A stretch of 27,685 nt of DNA from a virus: positions 1 to 27,685 of the IMG/VR virus record IMGVR_UViG_3300032084_001178. One strand, 5' to 3'. Under the pieces are notes generated by a model. That model had not been told where the DNA came from. It worked only from the letters and a program-made list of their open reading frames with translations, and did no database searches. Position numbers and translations under genes: made by a program. This document shows, piece after piece, positions 16,166 to 22,862 of the stretch; position 1 is the stretch's first letter, and every line of letters begins with the position of its first letter.

Positions 16166-16345
16166 AAGGCATTACACTTATCCGAATGCTTGCTATGGGG
16201 CAATTAAACCCAACATTCTGATAGTTTGTAATGGAGTAGGACAGGGGTCCACCCTGAACATCCAAAGGGGGCTGATTCCCAACTACAGGGTTTCGGTATA
16301 TCCGAACCGCTGGGCACCTTTGGTTGGAACGTCTCAAGTTCCTTA
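16166..16345 (-). ncRNA. Structured spacer RNA between tRNA genes
   Basis: This 180-nt spacer has no credible ORF but dense complementarity. Main pairings (plus coordinates): 16262-16268 with 16317-16323 (CCAAAGG/CCTTTGG, 7 bp) encloses 16278-16283 with 16309-16314 (6 bp with one G-U in the minus-strand RNA), which encloses 16289-16296 with 16302-16308 (7 bp with one bulge, 5-nt loop). Separate hairpins are 16242-16246/16252-16256, 16326-16330/16338-16342 and 16166-16173/16185-16191. The nested three-helix element is unlikely by chance. It would be co-transcribed with the tRNAs, comparable in position to the stable RNAs C and D in the T4 tRNA cluster. Family not identified. Confidence 0.55.
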
Positions 16346-16418
16346 TGCTTCCTGAGAGGATCGAACTCTCCTTAGGCGAATTATGAGTTCGCTGCATTCA
16401 CCAGATTGCTAAGGAAGC
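16346..16418 (-). tRNA. tRNA-Met(CAU), possibly tRNA-Ile2
   Basis: A 73-nt tRNA. Acceptor GCTTCCT/AGGAAGC, discriminator A, anticodon stem GCGAA/TTCGC with loop CTCATAA (anticodon CAT), T-arm GAGAG-TTCGATC-CTCTC. CCA is not encoded. The full seven-pair acceptor stem argues against an initiator tRNA. A CAT anticodon can be modified to lysidine and read AUA, but an Ile(UAU) tRNA lies next door, so elongator Met is the simpler reading. Confidence 0.9.
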
Positions 16419-16421
16419 AAA

Positions 16422-16493
16422 TGGTTCTGCCGAGAATTGAACTCGGTTCACACGCTTATAAGGCATGGGCTTTAACCAATAAGCAACAGAACC
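16422..16493 (-). tRNA. tRNA-Ile(UAU)
   Basis: A 72-nt tRNA. Acceptor GGTTCTG/CAGAACC, discriminator A, D-stem GCTT/AAGC, anticodon stem CATGC/GCGTG with loop CTTATAA (anticodon TAT), T-arm CCGAG-TTCAATT-CTCGG. CCA is not encoded. It decodes AUA, a codon rare in GC-richer picocyanobacterial hosts, which are thought to read it with a modified CAU tRNA. Confidence 0.88.
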
Positions 16494-16500
16494 ATCAAAC

Positions 16501-16695
16501 TCACCAATCAGTTGTGAGAGCAATCTCCGCCCATTCAACATCTGCACCGCAGGCATAACAATAATTTAGAACTCGTTGAAATTGTTCTCCGTTTTCACAC
16601 TCTAGAGCCCTTTCGGATCCTTCTTCACCGACCAAAAGAAAACTGAGAGTACAAATGTCTGCCACAACGCCCAGAAGAGTTTCGTTGGTGTTCAT
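16501..16695 (-). CDS. 64-aa orphan protein at head of tRNA operon
   Basis: A short acidic protein (MNTNETLLGVVADICTLSFL...ADVEWAEIALTTDW) with four Cys, two of them in YCYAC. It has a mildly hydrophobic N-terminal stretch (VVADICTLSFLLV) but no clear membrane helix. It is not recognised. The gene is supported by a strong promoter with a leader of about 16 nt and by filling exactly the space before tRNA-Ile. The ribosome-binding site is weak (CAAGACT before ATG). Confidence 0.65.
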   Translation of the reverse strand: MNTNETLLGVVADICTLSFLLVGEEGSERALECENGEQFQRVLNYCYACGADVEWAEIALTTDW

Positions 16696-16717
16696 AGTCT
16701 TGGTTGATTACAGGCCT

Positions 16718-16746
16718 AGTATAGCACCACCGGGCCCCCGTGTCAA
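16718..16746 (-). promoter_or_regulatory. Strong sigma70-type promoter of the tRNA operon
   Basis: TTGACA at 16746-16741, 17-bp spacer, TATACT at 16723-16718, minus strand. The -35 contains the TGA stop of the upstream 260-aa gene. The spacer holds a near-perfect dyad centred on GGGCCC (16728-16742, seven of eight arms paired if the centre is ignored), a possible operator. Start expected near 16711. Confidence 0.8.
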
Positions 16747-17525
16747 GCCCCTTGCTGGAACGTTCTTACTTGTGCCAAACGAGTCTCTGTTTCCTTCTTT
16801 CCAAAGGTGAGAGTCCATCTCTCCTTCAACAACTCTTCTCTTTCTGCTTTAATTGCATCGGATCTCGATTTAGCAGAAGATCTTATTGGATTACTTCCTT
16901 CAGTAGCTAAATCTGCAAGAGCTTGTGTCTGTTGATTGTACAGATTGATACAGTTTCCACAAGAAATTAGTGGTTCTACATTTTGTAAACGATAGTATTC
17001 AACTTGATCTCCATCTGCAATAAATGTATCCTGTCCGTCTCCTAGATTTCCAGACTGAATGGTTGTGGGACTTGCTGCACTTACAATGTTTATACTCCCA
17101 ACGTCTTTTAATGGTTCAGTTCCACCATATGTTCCACTGTTTAAATTCTTTTTATCGGCTTGACAGACATCATAGTTCACAAATTGTGTTGTTCCAATGC
17201 TAACAGTCGTAACACCAACAAAACTACATCCACAAGAAATACCATCATCTGATGCGGACTTAATTATATTAATGTATTGATTGTATGCAACTACAGACTC
17301 TGCCATTTGTCTGTCTGTCGGAGCTGCTCTAACTACTAATTCTTTTTGTATAGGATCAATATTTTTGATCTGATCTTGAAGAAATTCAATATCTCTTTCA
17401 TAACCCTCAGATTTTCCAATATAATAGTCTTTTAGGCTTGCATTCTTCTGATAACTTCCACCAACTGGTGAGATAATGTCCTCGATATTATCTACAAAAT
17501 CAATAGGAAATGTTGAAATTGGCAT
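16743..17525 (-). CDS. Virion-associated protein, unknown
   Basis: A 260-aa protein, last gene of the structural operon. The N-terminus (MPISTFPIDFVDNIEDIISP) and a long helical segment (about 30-95) precede a central strand-rich part with Cys pairs (ISCGCSFVG, VEPLISCGNCINLYNQQ). The C-terminus is a charged helix (SRSDAIKAEREELLKERW...ETRLAQVRTFQQG). It starts one base after the previous stop, and a late octamer (17555-17562) lies just upstream. Not recognised; position and late promoter suggest a tail or baseplate component. Confidence 0.7.
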   Translation of the reverse strand: MPISTFPIDFVDNIEDIISPVGGSYQKNASLKDYYIGKSEGYERDIEFLQDQIKNIDPIQKELVVRAAPTDRQMAESVVAYNQYINIIKSASDDGISCGCSFVGVTTVSIGTTQFVNYDVCQADKKNLNSGTYGGTEPLKDVGSINIVSAASPTTIQSGNLGDGQDTFIADGDQVEYYRLQNVEPLISCGNCINLYNQQTQALADLATEGSNPIRSSAKSRSDAIKAEREELLKERWTLTFGKKETETRLAQVRTFQQGA

Positions 17526-17526
17526 G

Positions 17527-18429
17527 TCAAGGCAGTGGATCTGGTCTTCTTACATATTTATCGTTAGCATAGTCACCATTTGCAAGAATTTTTGTAGATG
17601 ACTTTCTATAATCTTCTACACTAGTTCCTTCATACTCAACCACCAGTGGTTTAGTATCTTTTCTTTCTGCATGAATAATGTAATAATACTCTAAAGTTGT
17701 TGCCTGATGGCCAACATATACTTTATTGTCCTCAATTTTTTTGACATGTAATGTACTACATGCCTTTCCAATCGGAGTTAACTGTACTGTAATCGATTCT
17801 TCATGAACTAATCCTGTCCAATAATATGGCAATTCAATTACTTTTTCCGTAGTTTTTCCACGAAAATATACGCCCATTTCTGGACCTTCTAAGGCAGCAT
17901 ATACTAATCTGTAATTTTCTTTAAGTGGATGTGCAATATTAAATGTTTTGAATGGTGCGGCAACTGAAGCAAAAACTCCTAAACCTGCAACAGTGGTTGA
18001 AGCTGTGGTTGTTCCGGCAGTTGCTTGTGCAGAAGCATTTGCCTTAGGCCCTGCTTCTGCTTGAGCGCCAGCAACTGCTGTTACACCGGCAGAAGCATCT
18101 GCTCCAATAGTTAATGACACTCCAGTAATAGTTGTGGCACCATTTAGAAAGTTGATACCATTTGAAATCAGAGCACAAGGAGCTGCCGTAATCTCTAATC
18201 CGCAAACTCCGGGTAAAGGAATTGGTGCGATCGGGCCAGTAACTTTGGTTCCGATACTTACAGTGGCGCGATCAATTCCAAGACCAGGGCATAGTCCGAA
18301 GTATGCTGGTCCAGAAGTTGTAAATAGTCCAGGGAGAACCTTCCCCAAAGTAATTCCAGAGAGAATATCTCCAGATACATTACCTACATTTAATTTTTTT
18401 GTGTTAATTGCTTCGTTTGATAATGACAT
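17527..18429 (-). CDS. Tail/baseplate-associated structural protein
   Basis: A 300-aa protein. Residues 1-90 are Gly/Pro-rich with a conserved-looking start (SNEAINTKKLNVGNVSGD). Residues about 100-155 are an Ala/Thr/Gly-rich low-complexity stretch (ASAGVTAVAGAQAEAG...). Residues about 160-245 form a domain I associate with phage tail and some bacterial proteins: FKTFNIAHPL, YAALEGPEMGVYFRG, IELPYYWTGLVHEESITVQLTPIG. It is coupled to the upstream gene by TAATG. Its place after gp5-like and spike genes fits a spike- or fibre-associated role; the function is inferred. Confidence 0.7.
   Translation of the reverse strand: MSLSNEAINTKKLNVGNVSGDILSGITLGKVLPGLFTTSGPAYFGLCPGLGIDRATVSIGTKVTGPIAPIPLPGVCGLEITAAPCALISNGINFLNGATTITGVSLTIGADASAGVTAVAGAQAEAGPKANASAQATAGTTTASTTVAGLGVFASVAAPFKTFNIAHPLKENYRLVYAALEGPEMGVYFRGKTTEKVIELPYYWTGLVHEESITVQLTPIGKACSTLHVKKIEDNKVYVGHQATTLEYYYIIHAERKDTKPLVVEYEGTSVEDYRKSSTKILANGDYANDKYVRRPDPLP
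17555..17562 (-). promoter_or_regulatory. Late promoter octamer before the 260-aa gene
   Basis: Minus-strand GATAAATA inside the 3' end of the 300-aa gene, about 30 nt before the ATG at 17525. It matches the NATAAATA late element. Confidence 0.4.
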
Positions 18430-19028
18430 TAGAGTAAACTACCTGAACCTGTTCTAATAGCAGTGGCAACGTCAGTGAGTGTTTGCATCCAATTTCCACT
18501 AACGAGATTTTTAATTGAACCAATAACTGATGGGTGGCCAGAATTTTTTACATCTCCAATGAGATATAAGAAACCATTACCATCAAGAACTAATTTATTT
18601 TCTCCTGCGATAATAGTGTTGCCACCGTGAATTCTAATCTCCTCATCAGTTTTAATTGTGACAAATCCATTACCAATAATATCAACATTACCTCCAGGCG
18701 AAATGTCACTGGCTTCAAGTAAAATATTCTTCGCCTTTACCTTAAAATTTCCTTCCGCAATTAAAACAATATCACCATTTGCAGCATGGATCAATTTGCC
18801 AACCATTTCCTCCTTAACACTTTCTGGATCCGTATGAACTTTTTCAATTGATGCTCCAGAAATTTTTTGAGTATATGCTCCGTTACTCCAGTGAGTCATA
18901 AAGTTTCTAACTTTATTCACCCATATCGTAAACGATCTTCCAGTATCTAAATCTTGGCGACCAGAACCACCGAACATAGTAACATGTTCAGTATCAGCAA
19001 TTCTACGAGTTCTTGATTGATTTGCCAT
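18429..19028 (-). CDS. Beta-helical baseplate spike candidate
   Basis: A 199-aa protein. Residues about 85-170 are runs of short alternating strands (GDIVLIAEGNFKVKAKNILL, GNVDIIGNGFVTIKTDEEIR, NKLVLDGNGFLYLIGDV), the pattern of the triple beta-helix needle at the C-terminus of T4 gp5 and VgrG spikes. The N-terminal part (TEHVTMFGGSGRQDLDTGRSF) also resembles spike proteins. The ATG follows directly on the stop of the gp5-like gene with no gap, so the spike may be a separate chain of the gp5 complex. The function is inference from strand pattern and position. Confidence 0.65.
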   Translation of the reverse strand: MANQSRTRRIADTEHVTMFGGSGRQDLDTGRSFTIWVNKVRNFMTHWSNGAYTQKISGASIEKVHTDPESVKEEMVGKLIHAANGDIVLIAEGNFKVKAKNILLEASDISPGGNVDIIGNGFVTIKTDEEIRIHGGNTIIAGENKLVLDGNGFLYLIGDVKNSGHPSVIGSIKNLVSGNWMQTLTDVATAIRTGSGSLL

Positions 19029-21377
19029 TTATATAACGCATTTAATAATTTCGAGTGGGCCACCTAGAACTTTATTATCATTCTGATCAAGGATCACATC
19101 ACTCGATTCATTTAAATAATCATCCAAGATAATGAAAGTGAGTTGAGCGCGAAGTTGTGCTCCAGCACCAGTCTCACTATTTATTCTAATCTCTGGAATA
19201 CCAATAAATCCACAAACCCTACCAGTTATCTCGACGCCAACTATTTGACCAAACTCTGTAAACAATCCTTTAAGTTCTAGTCCAGGAATTTCTGGAATGG
19301 TTACAAGTTCATCATCCGAAGAATATCCAAATCCAGTATCCAAAACTGTAATAGACTCTAAACAACCAACAACTGATGTTGTAATAAATCCAGGATTGTC
19401 AGAGCCAGGAGATGGTGCTGGATATACTACATCAACTGGATTATCAGGATCAAAAGGCCAATCACCGCCTGGTTCCACACCAACATTTCCTCCAGGAGGA
19501 ACATATTCATAACCTCCAGTTGGAGGACTATCAGGATCAAATGATTGTTCTGGATTTGGACCAACAATTGGAGAGCTTGGATAAGTGATTACCTCTCCAT
19601 CATTACCAATATAAATTGCAGTGGTGATTCCGGGATCTCCAATCGGATTTCCAGGATCTGTTATTACTGGGCTGAAAGAGTTTGATCCATCTGGTACTGG
19701 TAGATAACCATAACCAGGATGAGTTATTACAATCCTATCAATTCCACCATCATCAGGATTAACAACGCAATAACCAGCAGCTCCATAACCACGTCCACAC
19801 CTATCATCAAAAGTTACAAATGGGGTACTTTTATATCCTTTGCCACGATCCAATCCAACAGCACCAACAACTTGTCCGTATTGATTAACTACAGCACTGT
19901 ATCGTGCCTCAACCACTGGAATACCAGCAAAAATATTAACTTCTGGCGGACCACATTGTTCTGGTTCCTTATTACATCCAAGATCAGCTCCTTTCTTGAA
20001 TCCTACCTTATCTAACCAATTAGATGCAGTAGTTCTAAGATTTGGAGGCAAATCAAAATCGTTCAAAAAATCCTTATAATCATCTCTCAGAGCTTTGGTC
20101 GGACCAGCCCAAGGACTAGCATTAAATTGTACGATCTCGATACACTTTTTCTCTAGACATAAGAATCCAAGTAATCCCAATATCGCATCAACAGCACCAA
20201 AAATCTCTCCACTAATTTTTGCAATTTCTCCAAATGCAGTGCCGAGAGCATCTAATGCTCCCTTAAGTAATTCATCAAGTTTTGATGCGATATTGTTTAG
20301 TAATGCATTTAAAAATTGTTCCGCAGCGCAGACCGGAGCACTTGCAAGTTCTCCAATAATTCCAGCAATAAAATCTCCAATTAAAGATGGAAGATCTTCA
20401 ATTACTTGCTGGAAAATACAAAATATTTGATCCAGAATTACCGCAAGAATTCCATCTTTTAAATCTTTTAATTCATCTCCAAAAAAGATTTCAAAAATAT
20501 CCTTAATACCTGCCTTAATTTTTCTAAGAATATAATTTCTAGCTCTCTGAACTAAAGTTCTTGCAACAGCAGCTATATCCCTAATAGCATTACGAATCTG
20601 ACCAATTACATCAGTAATTTTATTCAGAGTTCCAACAACATAAAACTGATAGTATTTCTTTACTCCTTTAATAATAGAGACAATTTTTGCTAGAGCTATT
20701 CTAACCCTAGCTACGTCACTTTTTCCACAATTGTTCGGTCCAATAATAGGTTCATCTAGTTTATCTCTTTCTTCTGAATCTGAATTACTAGGAACTGGTG
20801 CTCCACCATCATCTCCTCTTTCATTGGATGAATTATCTTTGCCAGAGCTTTCAGTCACCCTTCCCTGATTATTACCATCACCACCACCGGCAACTGTTTG
20901 GAGTGTCTCAGATACTGGTTCTGGATCTGGATTTTTCTGTGCCGCAGAAACTCTCCATGCTGGAATATTGTTTTGTGAATAATAATTTGTAGAGAAAAAT
21001 CCAGTAGATTTTCTGTTATTTGCATCTGTTGATGATATCTCTGATCGAGATACACTTTTGTCGATAACTCCAGTAATTATAGGTTGCTGCCCATCATCAC
21101 CGTCAAGAAAGAAACCAATTACAAATTCTCCACCCTCAATGGCACTACTAGCTCTATTTCCAGCTCCAGCAGTTGTTGGTTTTGAAATCAATGCAAGTGG
21201 TAATTGATCATCAGGCAATATGGATCCATCTTCGGGATGATAGCCAAGTATCCTTACAGGAACTCTTTCTCCCCAAGTATCTTGCGATGGAGTTGAATTT
21301 GGAGGAACTTGTCCTAACCACCACCTATATCCATCTCTACCAATGAAGCTACTCTTTAATATTGCTTGATCAATCAT
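19029..21377 (-). CDS. gp5-like baseplate hub protein without visible lysozyme domain
   Basis: A 782-aa protein. The N-terminal ~110 residues fit the gp5/VgrG OB-fold (RDGYRWWLGQVPP, WGERVPVRILGYHPEDG, QLPLALISKP, GEFVIGFFLDGDDGQQPIITG). A disordered acidic linker covers 150-210. Residues about 220-410 are one long run of hydrophobic and amphipathic helices where T4 gp5 has its lysozyme domain; no E-D-T lysozyme triad is seen. The C-terminal part is beta- and proline-rich with repeats such as GKGYKSTPFVTF and FGYSSDDELVTI. It is coupled to the CP12-like gene by TAATG and adjoins the spike candidate. In the virion it should sit on the gp27-like ring as hub centre. Confidence 0.78.
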   Translation of the reverse strand: MIDQAILKSSFIGRDGYRWWLGQVPPNSTPSQDTWGERVPVRILGYHPEDGSILPDDQLPLALISKPTTAGAGNRASSAIEGGEFVIGFFLDGDDGQQPIITGVIDKSVSRSEISSTDANNRKSTGFFSTNYYSQNNIPAWRVSAAQKNPDPEPVSETLQTVAGGGDGNNQGRVTESSGKDNSSNERGDDGGAPVPSNSDSEERDKLDEPIIGPNNCGKSDVARVRIALAKIVSIIKGVKKYYQFYVVGTLNKITDVIGQIRNAIRDIAAVARTLVQRARNYILRKIKAGIKDIFEIFFGDELKDLKDGILAVILDQIFCIFQQVIEDLPSLIGDFIAGIIGELASAPVCAAEQFLNALLNNIASKLDELLKGALDALGTAFGEIAKISGEIFGAVDAILGLLGFLCLEKKCIEIVQFNASPWAGPTKALRDDYKDFLNDFDLPPNLRTTASNWLDKVGFKKGADLGCNKEPEQCGPPEVNIFAGIPVVEARYSAVVNQYGQVVGAVGLDRGKGYKSTPFVTFDDRCGRGYGAAGYCVVNPDDGGIDRIVITHPGYGYLPVPDGSNSFSPVITDPGNPIGDPGITTAIYIGNDGEVITYPSSPIVGPNPEQSFDPDSPPTGGYEYVPPGGNVGVEPGGDWPFDPDNPVDVVYPAPSPGSDNPGFITTSVVGCLESITVLDTGFGYSSDDELVTIPEIPGLELKGLFTEFGQIVGVEITGRVCGFIGIPEIRINSETGAGAQLRAQLTFIILDDYLNESSDVILDQNDNKVLGGPLEIIKCVI

Positions 21378-21604
21378 TAGTCTTCATAAATCCTACATTC
21401 ATCTGCTTCTGGATTTGCGTCACAATATAACTCAAGTGGTGTAGGATCATGATGATCTCCTGCTTCAATATCTGCTTTATGATTCTCTGCGTATTCTTCT
21501 AGTTCATGCAATTCTCCCTCAATATGCCGACGTTGTTGAGGAGAAATAGTGGGATCGTGAAGAATCTCTCTATCCTTCTCAATGTGCTTTTCGATGCTTT
21601 CCAT
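21377..21604 (-). CDS. CP12-like small protein
   Basis: A 75-aa protein. The C-terminal 19 residues (LELYCDANPEADECRIYED) fit the CP12 signature: two Cys eight residues apart (C61, C70, with the E-C-R-x-Y-[ED]-D end), the part of CP12 that enters the active site of glyceraldehyde-3-phosphate dehydrogenase and locks GAPDH/phosphoribulokinase. The N-terminal Cys pair of many plant and cyanobacterial CP12s is absent; residues 1-45 are a charged helix (IEKHIEKDREILHDPT, HELEEYAENH). Cyanophage CP12 is a known inhibitor of the host Calvin cycle. Here it sits between gp27-like and gp5-like genes, one base after the former and sharing TAATG with the latter. Confidence 0.75.
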   Translation of the reverse strand: MESIEKHIEKDREILHDPTISPQQRRHIEGELHELEEYAENHKADIEAGDHHDPTPLELYCDANPEADECRIYED

Positions 21605-21605
21605 T

Positions 21606-22862
21606 TTACTTTTCGTTGTAGGTGTCTCTTACGAGTTTTAAATAAGTAAGCGATTGATTCATTGGACTAATGAAATGACACAATTCCTTAATCAAATACT
21701 TACCACTTAATTTATCGTCCTTTTTGTTTTTGTCAAGTTCTGGAAAATTGCAAATAATACATTTTCCAGCAGTTAGATTGAAGTTGCTAGATACTACAAT
21801 ATTTATAACGTGTCTTAGCAAAATATTATATCGAAGAGGAGATATTGCCATATAATCATCTGGTTCAATATTAACTTCTTTTAACTCCGTTCGATTTAAA
21901 GCTCCAATATCCCTAACACCAACAAATATACGAGAGGGACTTGTAGCTAAAGTGCCTTCAGGAGATATTGAATCTTTTCCCAATTTAGCGATCTTTTTAT
22001 CCAAGTTTCCAGAAGTGATGACATTATTAGATCGTGTAATTGTAGTTCTCAGTGGATCAAACACATATGAAATCGAAGAATACACTCCAAGTTGAAGTGC
22101 CTCAAAGGTATCATATATTTTTTCCATATTAAAGGCGTGAATCTTAGTCGCATTCACTTGATTTAATTGATCCGAATCATTTACATTAGTGTATATGTAT
22201 TCTTGGACTGGTTCCTGAGCCGATAAAGAATCAATCGATCTGTAATTAAAACCCTCGGAAGTTTCATAGAATAGAAATCCAGAAGATTGTCCTTCGGATG
22301 CTACTGTTCTAGCGGCAAGACTCATAATCACAGTAAAAGGTTTTTTCTGATTACCCTGCCATGCCATTTGTGTGGGCGTAGTATCTGTAATTACTCTTTT
22401 ATCACTCTGCAGTTCTTGCCTCACTATACTTTCCACATTGATATGTGTTCCTACTGGAGGTAATCTTCTCCCCACTCTAGAAAATTCATTTGTAAATGCT
22501 TCTCCAGAAATCATGTTTAGAGTAATAACTTGTTTCTGCTGATCTCTTTGTGAGCTGGAGATACGACTCACAAACATATTACCAGGATTTAATTTCAGGG
22601 TTTGTTTTGCTGGATTTATAATTTCAATTTCACAAGTCTCGTTTGTTCTGAGTGGTAGTCCTGTAGCTACGTTAGTTCTTTTTCCATCAAGAAATACGTT
22701 ACCGGTGTCTAAAAAAGTAACACTTGCAGTAACTGTTGGTGAAAATATATCCTCATAATAATAAAACCCAGATACACCTTCAATAATATTTACTTGCCTT
22801 CCAGATGTATCGGCAGCAAATAATGTAAATGTTTTTAAATTTGACTTCTCAGATGCAGACAT
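21606..22862 (-). CDS. gp27-like baseplate central hub protein
   Basis: A 418-aa protein resembling the gp27/VgrG-N hub family: early GVSGFYYYEDIFSPTVTASVTFLDT, a strand-rich first half (ETCEIEIINPAKQTLKLNPGNMFVSRI), GFLFYETSEGFNYRSIDSL in the centre, and a C-terminal strand pair (KYLIKELCHFISPMNQSLTYLKLVRD) typical of phage hub proteins. In T4, gp27 forms the trimeric ring that joins tail tube to the gp5 spike. It starts directly after the 661-aa stop and is followed by the CP12-like gene. The gene order (hub, then gp5-like) supports the call. Confidence 0.78.
   Translation of the reverse strand: MSASEKSNLKTFTLFAADTSGRQVNIIEGVSGFYYYEDIFSPTVTASVTFLDTGNVFLDGKRTNVATGLPLRTNETCEIEIINPAKQTLKLNPGNMFVSRISSSQRDQQKQVITLNMISGEAFTNEFSRVGRRLPPVGTHINVESIVRQELQSDKRVITDTTPTQMAWQGNQKKPFTVIMSLAARTVASEGQSSGFLFYETSEGFNYRSIDSLSAQEPVQEYIYTNVNDSDQLNQVNATKIHAFNMEKIYDTFEALQLGVYSSISYVFDPLRTTITRSNNVITSGNLDKKIAKLGKDSISPEGTLATSPSRIFVGVRDIGALNRTELKEVNIEPDDYMAISPLRYNILLRHVINIVVSSNFNLTAGKCIICNFPELDKNKKDDKLSGKYLIKELCHFISPMNQSLTYLKLVRDTYNEK

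Noticed and set aside
16280-16310. Hammerhead ribozyme core suggested by CGAAAC in the tRNA spacer
   Set aside because: No CTGATGA-type box is present at a usable distance on that strand.
16231-16345. Cyanobacterial glutamine riboswitch (glnA/downstream-peptide type)
   Set aside because: The conserved ACGGAAGTAGG-like core I would expect is not present, so the element is left unassigned.
16119-16397. 92-codon minus-strand open frame across the tRNA region
   Set aside because: It covers parts of tRNA-Leu and tRNA-Met and the structured spacer. The tRNA folds are perfect, so the frame is accidental.
21800-21807. Perfect TATAAATA on the minus strand inside the gp27-like gene
   Set aside because: It is about 200 nt from the next start and similar octamers occur inside other AT-rich genes (for example near 25446 and 19186), so chance is sufficient.
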